Part shown: in pieces, positions 1 to 12,400 of the stretch | Layout of the letters: every line of letters starts with the position of its first letter | Position numbering within the stretch: the first letter of the stretch is position 1 | Assembly (NCBI GenBank): GCA_900078405.1 | Contig: FLTS01000001.1 | Location: 2,194,626 to 2,258,625 of the forward strand | Direction: 5' to 3' | DNA: 64,000 nucleotides | DNA from: an uncultured Stenotrophomonas sp. | GTDB lineage: Bacteria > Pseudomonadota > Gammaproteobacteria > Xanthomonadales > Xanthomonadaceae | Notes under the pieces: model-generated | The model's input: the letters and a program-made list of their open reading frames with translations, nothing else | Databases searched by the model: none | Told to the model about the DNA's origin: nothing | Translations under genes and position numbers: made by a program

Positions 1-15
1 TTTTTCATGTTTTCC

Positions 16-88
16 CTGTAGGAGCGACGTGAGTCGCGACGTGGCTTCCTCGGTAAATCTTCAGTCGCGACTCACGTCGCTCCTACAG
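16..88. repeat. GTAG-type palindromic repeat (REP pair)
   Basis: Two arms in inverted orientation, the left starting GTAGGAGCGACGTGAGTCGC and the right ending GCTCCTAC, are separated by a short spacer containing TCGGTAAA. The arms can fold into a long hairpin. It lies just past the stop codon of aceK. The same design recurs at 1879, 33175 and 45016 with a similar CCGGTAAA-like spacer. Confidence 0.85.
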
Positions 89-102
89 AGGGAAGGAGGA
101 AT

Positions 103-1821
103 TCACGCCAGCCGCAAGGCGCGCGGATACGGCGGATTGTCGGGAAATTCGCCGCGTGCGAAGGCGGCTTGCAGACCGCGCCACCAAGGTGGGTCGAACA
201 GTTCGCCGTGGGCTTCGTGCACCGCTTCTAGCAGTGGTTTTGGCAAGCCCATGAACAGCCCGAAGCGTTCGGGGAACACGTCGTTCGGCGCTACATGGAA
301 CCACGGCTCGGCGGCCATCGCTTCTTCCGCGCTGCGCGGCTGCGGCCAGTCGCGGAAGTTGCAGTCGCTGACCCGGCACAGCTCGTCGTAGTCGTAGAAC
401 ACGGCACGGCCATGACGCGAGACGCCGAAGTTCTTCAGCAGCATGTCGCCGGGGAAAATGTCGTTGCGTGCCATGTCGGCAATGGCCTGCGCATAGTCCA
501 GCGCCGCCGCACGCGCAGCCCCGACAGTCTGTTCGCGCAGGTACAGGTTCAACGGGCGGAAGCGACGCTGCACGTAGCACAGCGAGATCACCAGATCGTC
601 ACCCTCCACGTGCACACTGCGCGCGCAGCTCCCCAGCAATTCGTCGCGCAGCTCCGGGGCGAAACGGGCCAGCGGAAACCGCAGGTGGCGATACGGTTGC
701 GCGTCGAGCAGGCGACCGATGCGATCGAGATTGAACACCAGTGCGTAGCGATCTTCCACGTCCTGCCGGCTCATGGTTTTCGGCCATACGAAACGGTCGC
801 GGATCAGCTTGAACACCAGCGGGTAGCTGGGCAGGGTGAACACCGCCATCACCATGCCCGGCGTGCCCTCGGCCTGCACCAGCCGCTCGTTCGGCTGCTG
901 CTGGAAGTGGCGGAAGAAGGTGCGGTAACGCTCGGTCTTGCCCTGCTTGGCGCGGCCGAGCACGGTGTAGATTTCATCGACCGGCTTGCCCGGCAGCAGG
1001 CTGCGCAGGAACACCACCGCATCGGCGACGGTGGGCAGGTCGGCCTGGAAATAGCTGCGCGAAACGCCGAACAGATGCGCCACGTCGCGGCGGCGGCTCA
1101 GCACTGCTTCGGCACGCAGGCCATCACCGTCGTTGACCAGCGCGATCACGCACGGCGAGAAGCGGTGCTCGCCGAACACGCGACCGACCAGATAGGCGCG
1201 GCGCTCGCGGTAGAACACGGTTTCCAGCAGCTCGATGGCACGCACGGGGTGCGGCCCCCAATGCGCGAGGTCGTCCTGCAGGCGCACCGCGATGGCGGCC
1301 GCGCAACGCAGGCGGTGACGGTACGGCACGTCGAAGCGGTAGTCGGCCAGCATGCGCTCGAAGGCATCGGCCGGGCGCGCCTCGGACACGGTGTAGACGT
1401 GGCGCGCGACCGGGTGGGTGATGGCGTCGGACGGCTCGATCTCGATCGCCATGAACTCGATGGCGTCATCGACGCCACGGGTGGCGAACAGGCGGCGGGT
1501 CAGGGTGTTGTAGAAGGTCTTGTGCAACTCGCCGTCGATCAGGCCTTCGACCAGCGTGGCGAAAGCGGCGCGTACTTGCACCCACAGCGCATGGCCGGGC
1601 GTGTTGCCCGCGATGGCCTGCAAGCGGGCCATGCACTCGCCGATGCACAGGTCATAGAGTTCGATGCGCTCGACCGCATCGTCGCGCGCCGCTGCCCAGT
1701 CGCGTTGTTCGAAGCGCTGCCGCGCACGGCAGGTGATCGCGGCAAAGCGGGCGTGGTAGTCCAGAAAGCCGTCGCGGATGCAGGTGGCGATGGCGTGAGC
1801 GGGTTCGGTGGACATCGGCAT
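103..1821 (-). CDS. aceK: Isocitrate dehydrogenase kinase/phosphatase
   Basis: A bifunctional cytoplasmic enzyme that phosphorylates and dephosphorylates NADP-isocitrate dehydrogenase, shutting the TCA cycle down in favour of the glyoxylate bypass. The protein is 572 aa, the usual family length. It carries the nucleotide-binding segment AKQGKTE at residues 291-297 and the catalytic stretch GDMLLKNFG (D459, K463, N464), with the metal-binding aspartate in FYDYDE (D477). These match the known E. coli active-site residues in order and spacing. In-frame ATGs lie at 1821 and 1815; neither has a strong ribosome site, so the start is uncertain by two residues. It sits downstream of icd but is separated from it by a terminator and a REP element, so it probably has its own promoter. 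No aceA or aceB lies next to it, unlike E. coli. Confidence 0.95.
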   Translation of the reverse strand: MPMSTEPAHAIATCIRDGFLDYHARFAAITCRARQRFEQRDWAAARDDAVERIELYDLCIGECMARLQAIAGNTPGHALWVQVRAAFATLVEGLIDGELHKTFYNTLTRRLFATRGVDDAIEFMAIEIEPSDAITHPVARHVYTVSEARPADAFERMLADYRFDVPYRHRLRCAAAIAVRLQDDLAHWGPHPVRAIELLETVFYRERRAYLVGRVFGEHRFSPCVIALVNDGDGLRAEAVLSRRRDVAHLFGVSRSYFQADLPTVADAVVFLRSLLPGKPVDEIYTVLGRAKQGKTERYRTFFRHFQQQPNERLVQAEGTPGMVMAVFTLPSYPLVFKLIRDRFVWPKTMSRQDVEDRYALVFNLDRIGRLLDAQPYRHLRFPLARFAPELRDELLGSCARSVHVEGDDLVISLCYVQRRFRPLNLYLREQTVGAARAAALDYAQAIADMARNDIFPGDMLLKNFGVSRHGRAVFYDYDELCRVSDCNFRDWPQPRSAEEAMAAEPWFHVAPNDVFPERFGLFMGLPKPLLEAVHEAHGELFDPPWWRGLQAAFARGEFPDNPPYPRALRLA

Positions 1822-1878
1822 TGGGAGAGTCGGAGCCGGGCTTCACCCTACCGCACCGGAGCAATTTAATGACTACCT

Positions 1879-1947
1879 GTAGGAGCGAGGTGAGTCGCGG
1901 CCGGGCTTTGTCGGTAAAGCTTTGGTCGCGACCCATCTCGCTCCTAC
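1879..1947. repeat. GTAG-type palindromic repeat (REP pair)
   Basis: Inverted arms beginning GTAGGAGCGAGGTGAGTCGC and ending CTCGCTCCTAC, with the spacer motif TCGGTAAAG. It lies between the icd terminator and aceK. Two mismatches between the arms make it slightly decayed compared with the copy at 16. Confidence 0.8.
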
Positions 1948-1974
1948 AAGGAATTCCGGTGATCTTTCACAAAT

Positions 1975-2006
1975 GAAAAACCCGCATCGCCTTGGCGATG
2001 CGGGTT
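1975..2006 (-). terminator. Rho-independent terminator of icd
   Basis: Read on the minus strand, a perfect 13-bp stem (AACCCGCATCGCC paired with GGCGATGCGGGTT, two-base loop) is followed directly by a run of T. It begins about 30 bases after the icd stop codon. It should end icd transcription before aceK. Confidence 0.9.
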
Positions 2007-2034
2007 CCCGGTCGAACCGACGCGCGTGCTGCGG

Positions 2035-4296
<2,262 letters not shown>

Positions 4297-4331
4297 TCAG
4301 CAGCGCATTGTCGCGCGTTGCCGCGGCCCGG

Positions 4332-4356
4332 GCAAAACGCATAAGTACGGTTTTGC
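4332..4356. promoter_or_regulatory. Inverted repeat upstream of icd, possible operator
   Basis: GCAAAAC, 11 bases, then GTTTTGC: a perfect 7-bp inverted repeat on two helical faces, in the icd leader. It is the only clear dyad near the icd start. The cognate regulator is unknown. Confidence 0.4.
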
Positions 4357-4490
4357 GGGATGGGCTGCGGTGGCGTGCTTATGGTGTTCCTTCATGTAAT
4401 GGGAATCAGGCTCACCGCGACGCGGTGGCGCCCGACCGTTGGTCGTGGCGGCGGCACGCAGCGCCGTGGGGCTTGTTGCGCACTGGCCGA

Positions 4491-4513
4491 TAGTGCCGAC
4501 CCACGGTCGGCAC
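4491..4513. repeat. Short TAGTGCCGAC hairpin (SMAG-like REP)
   Basis: TAGTGCCGACC, CAC loop, GGTCGGCAC gives a 9-bp perfect stem preceded by the TAG of a GTAG-like head. It resembles the SMAG elements described in Stenotrophomonas maltophilia. A decayed partner starts at GTAGTGCCAACC (4521). Confidence 0.65.
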
Positions 4514-4587
4514 CCACCGCGTAGTGCCAACCAAAGGCCGCTCCCCCGAGTTTGCTCCCGCAGCTTGTTTCCACCGGTTTCTGCACA

Positions 4588-4617
4588 CAAAAAAAGGCGC
4601 AGCCTCGCGACTGCGCC
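4588..4617 (-). terminator. Rho-independent terminator of the lipoprotein gene
   Basis: On the minus strand GGCGCAG, an 8-base loop and CTGCGCC are followed by seven or more T residues. It lies about 45 bases after the stop codon of the gene that ends at 4664. Confidence 0.9.
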
Positions 4618-4663
4618 CGTGCCCTACACCTGCCGGGAGAGAGGGACGGCAGGTGGAAGCCGC

Positions 4664-5140
4664 CTACTTGACTTCAAATTCCTGGGCCATGCCGGCCGGT
4701 TGGCCGTCCAAGGTCACTTCCGCGCGGTATTTGCCGGCGGGCCAGTCGTTGGTGTTGCTGAACTCGAGGTTGGTCGTCTCGGCACCGTCGGTGTTGAGCG
4801 CGACGCTCTGCTCACCGGCCACCTGGCCGTCCTGGTAGGTGAGCCTGGCAGCCACGGTCGCATTGCTGGCAGTGCCGTCGGTCTTCACCGAGACGATGAT
4901 CTTGTCCTTGGTACCCAGTGTCGCCAACGGTGCCACGGTCTTGTCGGCTGCCGCTGCGTTGCCGATGGTGACCGAGGTGACGCTGAGCGCCGAAGCCGCG
5001 GGGGCCGGCTCGTTGACCGGGGCCGGCATGCTGGCCTCGGGCGCCGGGGCAGGCGCGGGCTCCTGCTTCTTGCAGCCAACCAGGGCAACGGCGCCAATGG
5101 CGGCAACCAGCAGGACATTGCCGAACGAAGTCTTCTTCAT
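4664..5140 (-). CDS. Putative lipoprotein of unknown function
   Basis: A 158-aa protein with a clear lipoprotein signal: positively charged MKK start, hydrophobic segment and the lipobox LVGC with Cys at residue 23, followed by KK. A Pro/Ala-rich linker (residues 28-48) leads to a C-terminal domain of alternating hydrophobic strands that looks like a beta-sandwich, ending in EFEVK. The Lys-Lys after the Cys is not the Asp of a typical inner-membrane retention signal, so outer-membrane sorting is likely. The ATG at 5140 has a GGGAG ribosome site. A LysM gene lies 55 bases upstream on the same strand and a good terminator follows, so the two may form an envelope operon. I do not recognise the family. 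Confidence 0.8.
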   Translation of the reverse strand: MKKTSFGNVLLVAAIGAVALVGCKKQEPAPAPAPEASMPAPVNEPAPAASALSVTSVTIGNAAAADKTVAPLATLGTKDKIIVSVKTDGTASNATVAARLTYQDGQVAGEQSVALNTDGAETTNLEFSNTNDWPAGKYRAEVTLDGQPAGMAQEFEVK

Positions 5141-5195
5141 GGGGTGCTCCCTAACTTGTATTGGGGGAAGTGCGCGCCGGAACGGGTGCGGACGG

Positions 5196-5495
5196 TCAGG
5201 CCTGGCGTGGCGGAATCTTCAGCACCTGTCCCGGGAATATCTTGTCCGGGTTGTCGAGGATGTCGCGGTTGGCCTCGAAGATCCGCTTCCACGCGTTGGC
5301 GTCGCCCAACTGTGCCTTGGCGATCTTCGACAGGTTGTCGCCCTTCTGCACGGTGTACTGCTGCCCGCCCACGATCTCCGCGGTGCTGTCCACCGTGGCG
5401 GTGACGCCGGAGAAATCCGCCTTGGGCACGACCTCGGCGGTGCTGTCCACGGTGGAGGTCACGCCCGAGAAATCGGCCTTCTTGTCGGTACCCAT
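5196..5495 (-). CDS. Small LysM-domain protein
   Basis: A 99-aa protein ending in a single LysM domain (YTVQKGDNLSKIAKAQLGD, then a Trp and FPGQVLKIP), which binds the glycan of peptidoglycan. It resembles the C-terminal half of E. coli Kbp/YgaU but lacks the BON domain. In its place are two tandem 14-residue repeats of the form KADFSGVT-TVDSTAE. No signal peptide is visible. I chose the ATG at 5495 because AGGTGG stands at the right distance. A GTG at 5528 would add 11 residues without a ribosome site. Transcribed just ahead of the lipoprotein gene. Confidence 0.85.
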   Translation of the reverse strand: MGTDKKADFSGVTSTVDSTAEVVPKADFSGVTATVDSTAEIVGGQQYTVQKGDNLSKIAKAQLGDANAWKRIFEANRDILDNPDKIFPGQVLKIPPRQA

Positions 5496-5593
5496 CCAAG
5501 CCACCTGAGCTTCTTGACTGGGAACCACAATTGCACGCCGCCTGTTAAGGATTCATCGCCGCGGTGTAAAGCCGGCGTGTGTCCGCGAAAAAC

Positions 5594-6409
5594 TTATTGG
5601 CGCGCGTCACGGAATGCGGCACTGATCGGCCGGCCCGGCGTGGCGCGGCGCGGATTGATGTCGAGCCCGCCCCGGCGGGTGTAGCGCGCCTCCACTTCCA
5701 GCCAATGGCAGCGGCAGTGCCGCGACAGGTCGAGGAAGATGCGTTCCACGCACTGCTCGTGGAATTCGGCATGGTCGCGGTAGCTGACCAGGTAGCGCAG
5801 CAGGCCGGCGCGGTCGATGCGCGGGCCGTGGTAGCGGATGCCGACGCTGGCCCAGTCCGGCTGGCCGGTGACCGGGCAGTTGGACTTGAGCAGGTCCGAC
5901 ACCAGCATCTCGGTGACCAGCACATCGGCATCGGCATCGGCAACGAGGAGCCCGGCGTCCGGCGGGCCGTAGCAATCGATGTCCACCTCCAGCGCATCGA
6001 TCGACTCCCCCCCGGCACCGGCCACCGGCGGCAGGCCGGGCTCGACCCGCACGGTGGCCCCGGCGCAGGCGGAAAGATCGGCGGCGATGCGGGCCCATGC
6101 CGCATCGGCACTGTCGAAGCGGGTGGCATTGAGCGAGTTGAGGTAGAGCTTGAGCGACTTGGACTCGATCAGGTTCGGCGAGTCGCAGGGCACCTGCAGG
6201 GTGGCGGTGGCCACGCAGGGCTTGCCGCGCCCGTCCAGCCAGCCCAGCTCGTAGGCGTGCCAGCGGTCGTTCCCGGAGAACGGCAGCCCGCCGTCGATGC
6301 CGATCTCGGCACGGGCCGCGGCGCGGGGAATGGGGAACAGCAGGCCGGGGTCGTACTGCGAGGGGTAGGCGACCTCGCGGCCGAGGCTGGAATCCTGGGG
6401 GGTGTTCAT
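5594..6409 (-). CDS. queF: NADPH-dependent 7-cyano-7-deazaguanine reductase
   Basis: Reduces the nitrile preQ0 to the amine preQ1, the last free-base step of queuosine synthesis for tRNA wobble modification. The 271-aa length fits the long, two-domain type II QueF of gammaproteobacteria. The signature [12 protein letters not shown] (residues 81-92) and the catalytic cysteine in [11 protein letters not shown] (C178), with the conserved Asp at D185, are all visible. The start at 6409 (MNTPQ) is preferred over upstream in-frame ATGs because the homologous sequence begins here and the longer version only adds low-complexity residues. No other queuosine gene is adjacent. Confidence 0.96.
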   Translation of the reverse strand: MNTPQDSSLGREVAYPSQYDPGLLFPIPRAAARAEIGIDGGLPFSGNDRWHAYELGWLDGRGKPCVATATLQVPCDSPNLIESKSLKLYLNSLNATRFDSADAAWARIAADLSACAGATVRVEPGLPPVAGAGGESIDALEVDIDCYGPPDAGLLVADADADVLVTEMLVSDLLKSNCPVTGQPDWASVGIRYHGPRIDRAGLLRYLVSYRDHAEFHEQCVERIFLDLSRHCRCHWLEVEARYTRRGGLDINPRRATPGRPISAAFRDARQ

Positions 6410-6503
6410 GGGCGACATTGTAGTTGTGCTTCGTTGAGCGGCAGATTTACCGGGCCCAGCCGAACCCCCGCCCCCGGCGGGGGAATGTCCACGACGCCCG
6501 CGC

Positions 6504-7823
6504 CTATTGGGCGCTGCCGCCATGCAGGTAGTCCAGCGACACCTGCAGCAGTGCGCGCAGGCCCACGTCCAGCGCCTTTTCGTCGAGCAGGAACTTCGGC
6601 GAATGGTTGCCGGGCGCGGTGTCCGGGTCTATGCCTTCGGCGGTGGCGCCGACGAAGAAGAACATCGCCGGCACCTGCCGGGCATAGAGCGAGAAGTCCT
6701 CCGCACCCATCTGCAGCGGCGGTTCGTAGACGTTGCCGGCGCCGACCACCGCCTGCAGGCTCGGCAGCATGCGCGCGGTCAGCGCCGGGTCGTTGACCGT
6801 CGCTGGATTGCCTTCGCTCTCGAAGATGTCGGTGGTGGCGCTGGCTCCATGCGCGGCGGCAGTGTGTTCGGCGACGTTGCGCAGGTCGGCGAAGATCTGC
6901 CGGCGCATGTCGGCATCGAAGGTGCGGATGGTGCCGACCATTTCCACCGAGTCGGGAATGATGTTGTAGCGGATGCCGCCCTTGATCGCGCCGAAGGTCA
7001 GCACCGCCGGCTGCCTGGAGAGGTTGGCGCGGCGGCTGACGATGGTTTGCGCGGTACCGATCAGGTCCGAGGCGGCGACGATCGGATCAATGCCGTTCCA
7101 CGGCGCCGAGCCGTGGGTCTGGCGTCCGTTGACGGTAATGCTGAAGCGGTCGGAAGCCGCCATCAATGGCCCCCCGCGCACGGCGATCTGCCCGGCCTGC
7201 ACGCTGGAAAACACATGCAGGCCGAATATCGCTTCGGGCTTGAAGTCCTTGAACAGGCCCTCCTTCAGCATCAGGTCGGCACCGCCCTGCTCCGGTGGCG
7301 GCGCGCCTTCCTCGGCCGGTTGGAAGATCAGCATCACCTCGCCGGGCAGCGTGTCGCGCATCGCCACCAGCGCGTCGGCAACGCCAAGCAGGGTGGCGGT
7401 ATGGGCGTCATGGCCGCAGGCATGCATCACCCCGACCTTCTCGCCGCGGTACTCGGATGTTGCGGTGGAGGCGAAGGGCAATCCGGTCTGCTCGGTCACC
7501 GGTAGCGCATCCATGTCCGCGCGCAGGGCGATCCGCGGCCCCGGCAGCGCGCCCTCGATGATCGCCACCACGCCATGCACGGCAATGCCGGTCTTCGGCT
7601 CCAACCCCAGCGCGCGCAGGTGCCCGGCCACCTTGGCGGCGGTGCGCTGCTCGCGGTTGGACAACTCCGGGTGCTGGTGGAAATCGCGGCGCCACTCCAC
7701 CACCTGCCGTTGCAGGCGGGTGGCGGCAGCGGCCACCTCCGGGCGCTGCGGCGTTCCGGCCTGGGCCAGCAGCGGTGACAATGCACACAGCAGGGCGGGC
7801 AGCAACACGGTCTTGCGGGCCAT
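6504..7823 (-). CDS. Secreted M20-family amidohydrolase (IAA-amino acid hydrolase type)
   Basis: A zinc-dependent peptidase/amidohydrolase of the M20D group, which release acyl or amino acid groups from N-acylated amino acids. The 439-aa protein has a signal peptide ending near AQAG. Metal-site blocks are present in order: [21 protein letters not shown], the FQPAEEG catalytic Glu block, GLHV and the C-terminal MGAEDFS. I chose the ATG at 7823, which has GAGGAG about eight bases upstream; a TTG at 7829 would sit too close to it. Periplasmic location is inferred from the signal peptide. The natural substrate cannot be read from the sequence. It is divergent from the RND operon. Confidence 0.9.
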   Translation of the reverse strand: MARKTVLLPALLCALSPLLAQAGTPQRPEVAAAATRLQRQVVEWRRDFHQHPELSNREQRTAAKVAGHLRALGLEPKTGIAVHGVVAIIEGALPGPRIALRADMDALPVTEQTGLPFASTATSEYRGEKVGVMHACGHDAHTATLLGVADALVAMRDTLPGEVMLIFQPAEEGAPPPEQGGADLMLKEGLFKDFKPEAIFGLHVFSSVQAGQIAVRGGPLMAASDRFSITVNGRQTHGSAPWNGIDPIVAASDLIGTAQTIVSRRANLSRQPAVLTFGAIKGGIRYNIIPDSVEMVGTIRTFDADMRRQIFADLRNVAEHTAAAHGASATTDIFESEGNPATVNDPALTARMLPSLQAVVGAGNVYEPPLQMGAEDFSLYARQVPAMFFFVGATAEGIDPDTAPGNHSPKFLLDEKALDVGLRALLQVSLDYLHGGSAQ

Positions 7824-8041
7824 CGGCAATGCTCCTCGGAACGGGGTGATGGGCCGACTTTAGCGCTGGACGCGATTCACCGCCGGAATTGTCCTGATGC
7901 CGGGTCAACCAGCAGCTCCGTGGAACGTTCACCACCAATATTGGTCCGACCGCGTGGCCCATCGGTCATGTCCTTGGCCGTCACCGGCCGGCGCTATGCT
8001 TGCCGCCCTCCCCTTCTGCCCCAGGTTTCAGGAGTTTTCGC

Positions 8042-9250
8042 ATGTCACGTTTCTGGAAGACCGTGCTGCTGGTCGTCGCGGTATTGCTCGTGGCCGGCAT
8101 CGCCTACCGGGTGCTGGGGGGCGGCAAGCAGGAGCAGGCCGGCTGGGGTGGGCAGCAGGGTGACGCGCAGGTGCCGGTGACGGTGGTCGCGGCCGCGCGC
8201 GACACGGTGCCGGTGTACGTCACCGCGCAGGGCACGGTGAGCGCCTACAACACGGTCACGGTCAGCCCGCAGGTGGGCGGCCAACTGCTCAGCGTCAACT
8301 TCCGCGAGGGCCAGGCAGTGAAGAAGGGCGAACTGCTGGCGCAGATCGACCCGCGCACGTTCCAGGCCCAGTACGACCAGGCGGTGGCCAGCCTGCGCCA
8401 GAACCAGGCGCTGCTGGCCACCGCGCAGTCCAACTACGAGCGTTCCAACTCCGAGGCCTACCGCCAGTACGTGGCGCAGACCGACCTGACCACGCTGCGC
8501 AACCAGGTGGCGCAGTACCAGGCGGCGGTGGCGGCGGCGCAGGCGTCGATGGCACAGAGCAAGGTGCAGCTGGACTACACCCGCATCACCGCGCCGATCG
8601 ACGGTGTGGCCGGCATCCGTGCGGTGGACCCGGGCAACGTGGTCGGTGCCGGCACCGCACTGGTCACCCTCACCCAGCTGCAGCCGATCAACGTGCTGTT
8701 CAACCTGCCCGAGCAACAGCTGGATGCGGTGCGGGCCGCGCAGGCCACCGGCCCGTTGCAGACGGCCACGCTCGACCGCGCCGGCGGCGAGGTGGTCAAT
8801 GCCGGCGGCACGCTGCAGGTGGTGGACAACCAGATCAGCAGCAGCAGCGGCACCTTCCGCCTGCGTGCCGAGTTCGCCAATGCCGACGGCGGGCTGTGGC
8901 CGGGCCAGTTCGTCAACGTGCGGATGAAGCTGGGCGAGCTGCCGGATTCGGTGGTGGTGCCGGCCGAGGCCGTGCAGCGCGGCAGCACCGGCGATTTTGT
9001 CTATCTGGTCAAGCCGGACAACACCGTCACCCTGCGCGAGGTGGTGCAGGGCCGGCAGGTGGACGATGGCCACGTGGTCATCGACAAGGGCCTGCAGGCC
9101 GGCGACAAGGTGGTCACCGAAGGCCAGTTCCGGTTGAAGGAGGGCGTCACGGTGAACCCGCTGCAGCCGGGCCAGGCACCGCCGGCACCGAGCGAGGAAC
9201 AGCTCAAGGCCGCAGGCCAGCGGCGCGGTGCCGGCCGCGGCCCGCGCTGA
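8042..9250 (+). CDS. RND efflux periplasmic adaptor (MdtA-like membrane fusion protein)
   Basis: A 402-aa periplasmic adaptor that bridges an RND permease and an outer-membrane channel. It has one N-terminal membrane anchor (about residues 5-22) and no lipobox. A barrel-sandwich block (VYVTAQGTV, VSPQVGGQLLSV, EGQAVKKGELLAQIDPR) flanks an alpha-helical hairpin rich in Gln and Ala. The membrane-proximal beta domains end in a Pro/Gln/Arg tail. The ATG at 8042 follows an AGGAG site. The first gene of a three-gene operon with two different permeases, an arrangement typical of MdtABC. No tolC-like gene is nearby, so an outer-membrane partner must be encoded elsewhere. Confidence 0.94.
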   Translation: MSRFWKTVLLVVAVLLVAGIAYRVLGGGKQEQAGWGGQQGDAQVPVTVVAAARDTVPVYVTAQGTVSAYNTVTVSPQVGGQLLSVNFREGQAVKKGELLAQIDPRTFQAQYDQAVASLRQNQALLATAQSNYERSNSEAYRQYVAQTDLTTLRNQVAQYQAAVAAAQASMAQSKVQLDYTRITAPIDGVAGIRAVDPGNVVGAGTALVTLTQLQPINVLFNLPEQQLDAVRAAQATGPLQTATLDRAGGEVVNAGGTLQVVDNQISSSSGTFRLRAEFANADGGLWPGQFVNVRMKLGELPDSVVVPAEAVQRGSTGDFVYLVKPDNTVTLREVVQGRQVDDGHVVIDKGLQAGDKVVTEGQFRLKEGVTVNPLQPGQAPPAPSEEQLKAAGQRRGAGRGPR

Positions 9251-9412
9251 ACCTCTACCGGCACGCCGTCGCCCGCGCCGTTCCGCGGTGCGCGATGGAG
9301 CCGGGCCGATGCGGCGCCGCATGAGGTGAGCCGCGCAGGCAGACCGCAGGACGCGCGCGGCAGAGCCTGATCCGGCGATGGCGCGCACTCCCCTTCATTC
9401 CAGGAACCGACC

Positions 9413-12400
9413 GTGGGCTTCTCGACTCTCTTCATCCGCCGCCCGATCGCCACCTCGCTGCTGATGGTCGGGCTGACGTTGCTGGGCATCCTCGGTTACC
9501 AGCGCCTGCCGGTGGCGGCACTGCCCGAGATCGAGGCCCCCAGCCTGGTGGTAACCACGCAGTACCCCGGCGCCAGCGCGCAGACCATGGCCGCGCTGGT
9601 GACCACGCCGCTGGAGCGGCAGCTGGGCCAGATCTCCGGGCTGGACCTGATGACCTCCGATTCGTCGGCAGGCCTGTCCAGCATCGTGCTGCAGTTCTCG
9701 ATGGAGCGCGACATCGACACCGCCGCGCAGGACGTGCAGGCGGCGATCCGCCAGGCCACCCTGCCCGGCTCGCTGCCCTACCAGCCGGTCTACAACCGGG
9801 TGAACCCGGCCGACGCGCCGATCCTGACCCTCAAGCTGGCCTCGGACACGCGCCCGCTGCGCGAGGTCAACGATTTGGCCGACTCGCTGCTGGCGCAGCG
9901 CCTGTCGCAGATCGACGGCGTGGGGCTGGTATCGATCGCCGGCAACGTGCGCCCGGCGGTGCGCATCCAGGCCAACCCGGCGCAACTGGCGAACATGGGC
10001 ATGACCCTGGAAGGACTGCGCAGCGCGCTGACCCAGGCCAACGTCAACGCGCCCAAGGGCTCGCTCAACGGCAAGACCCAGAGCTACACGCTGTCCACCA
10101 ACGACCAGCTCGATGACGCGGCGGCCTACAACGACGTCATCGTGCGCTACCAGAACGGCGCGCCGGTGCGGCTGCGCGACGTCGCCAGGGTGGTCGACGG
10201 GGTGGAGAACGACCAGATCGCCGCCTGGGCCGATGGCAAGCCGGCGGTGCTGCTGGAAGTACGGCGCCAGCCCGGCGCCAACATCGTCAGGACGGTGCAG
10301 AACATCCGCCAGATCCTGCCCGGCCTGCAGGGCATGCTGCCGGCCGACGTGAAGCTGGACGTGTTCTCCGACCGCACCATCACCATCCGCGCCTCGGTGC
10401 ACGACGTGCAGTTCACCCTGATCCTGACCATCTGCCTGGTGGTCGCGGTGATCTTCGTGTTCCTGCGCCGGCTGTGGGCGACGGTGATCCCGTCGGTGGC
10501 GGTGCCGCTGTCGCTGCTGGGCACCTTCGGGGTGATGGCCTTCGCCGGCATGTCGCTGGACAACCTGTCGCTGATGGCGCTGACCGTGGCCACCGGCTTC
10601 GTGGTCGACGATGCGATCGTGATGATCGAGAACATCGTGCGCTACATCGAGCAGGGCAAGGACGGCCAGGAAGCGGCCGAGACCGGCGCGAAGGAAATCG
10701 GTTTTACCGTGCTGTCGCTGACGGTGTCGCTGATCGCGGTGTTCCTGCCGCTGATCCTGATGCCCGGCGTCACCGGCCGCCTGTTCCACGAGTTCGCGTG
10801 GGTGCTGTCGATCGCGGTGGCGATCTCGATGCTGATCTCGCTGACGCTGACCCCGATGATGTGCGCCTACCTGCTCAAGCCCGACGCGCTGCCCGAGGGC
10901 GACGACGCCCACGAGCGCGCCGCCGCGCAGGGCAGGGCCACGGCGTGGTCGAAGCTGGTGCACCTCTACGAAAACAGCCTGGACTGGGTGCTGCGCCACC
11001 AGCGCCTGACCCTGGGCATCGCGCTGGGCTCGGTAGCGCTGACCGTGCTGCTGTACGTCGTCATTCCCAAGGGCCTGCTGCCCGACCAGGACACCGGCAT
11101 GGTCACCGGCGTGGTGATCGCCGACCAGAACGTGGCCTTCGAGCAGATGCAGCAGCGCACCCGCGCCGTGGCCGAGGCATTGCGCCACGACGAAGCGGTC
11201 AGCGGCGTGGCCGCCTACATCGGCGCCGGCACGATGAACCCCACGCTCAACCAGGGCCAGCTCAGCATCGTGCTCAAGGACCGCGGCGAGCGCGGCAGCC
11301 TCGACGCCATCCTGCCGCGGCTGCAGGCCGCCGCCGCGCACATCCCCGGCATCGCGCTGTACCTGAAGCCGGTGCAGGACGTGACCCTGGACACGCGCGT
11401 GGCCGCCACCGCCTACCAGTTCTCGCTGTCGGACATGGACAGCAAGGAGCTGGCCGAACAGACCGCACGCGTCACCGATGCGCTGCGCCGGCTGCCGGCG
11501 CTGGCCGACGTCGACAACAACCTCGCCAACCACGGCCGCGCCCTGCACGTGGAGGTGGACCGCGACAAGGCCAGCCGCTACGGCGTGCCGATGCAGACCA
11601 TCGACGACACCCTGTACGACGCCTACGGCCAGCGCCAGATCTCGACCATCTTCACCCAGCTCAACCAGTACCGCGTGGTGCTGGAGGTGGCGCCGGAATT
11701 CCGCACTTCCGACGCGCTGATGAACCAGCTGGCGATCGGCAGCAATGGCAGCGGCGCGCTGACCGGCAGCAACGCCACCACCCTGGGCCAGGTGACGTCG
11801 AGCAACTCCTCCACCGCCACCGGCATCGGCAACGCCAACACCGGCATCGCGCTGGGCGCCGGCGGCAGCATCCCGCTGTCGGCTATCGCCACCGCCACGC
11901 CGGGCACCGCACCGCTGATCGTCAGCCACCAGCAGCAGCTGCCATCGGCGACGATCTCCTTCAACCTCGCGCCCGGCTATTCGCTGTCCGAAGGCGTGGC
12001 GGCGATCAACGAGGCGGTGGCCGCGCTGCAGTTGCCCGAGCAGATGCAGGCGCAATTCGTCGGCACCGCCGCCGAATTCTCCAGCAGCCAGAGTGACGTG
12101 GTGATGCTGCTGCTGGCCGCCATCGCGGTGATCTACATCGTGCTGGGCGTGCTGTACGAAAGCTGGATCCACCCGCTGACCATCATCTCCACGCTGCCGC
12201 CGGCCGGCGTCGGCGCGCTGCTGGCGCTGTACCTGTGCGGCATGAGCCTGTCGGTGGACGGCATCGTCGGCATCGTGCTGCTGATCGGCATCGTCAAGAA
12301 GAACGCGATCATGATGATCGACTTCGCGCTGGACGCGCAGCGCGCCGGCATGAACGCCTTCGACGCGATCCGCCGCGCCTGCCTGCTGCGCTTCCGCCCG

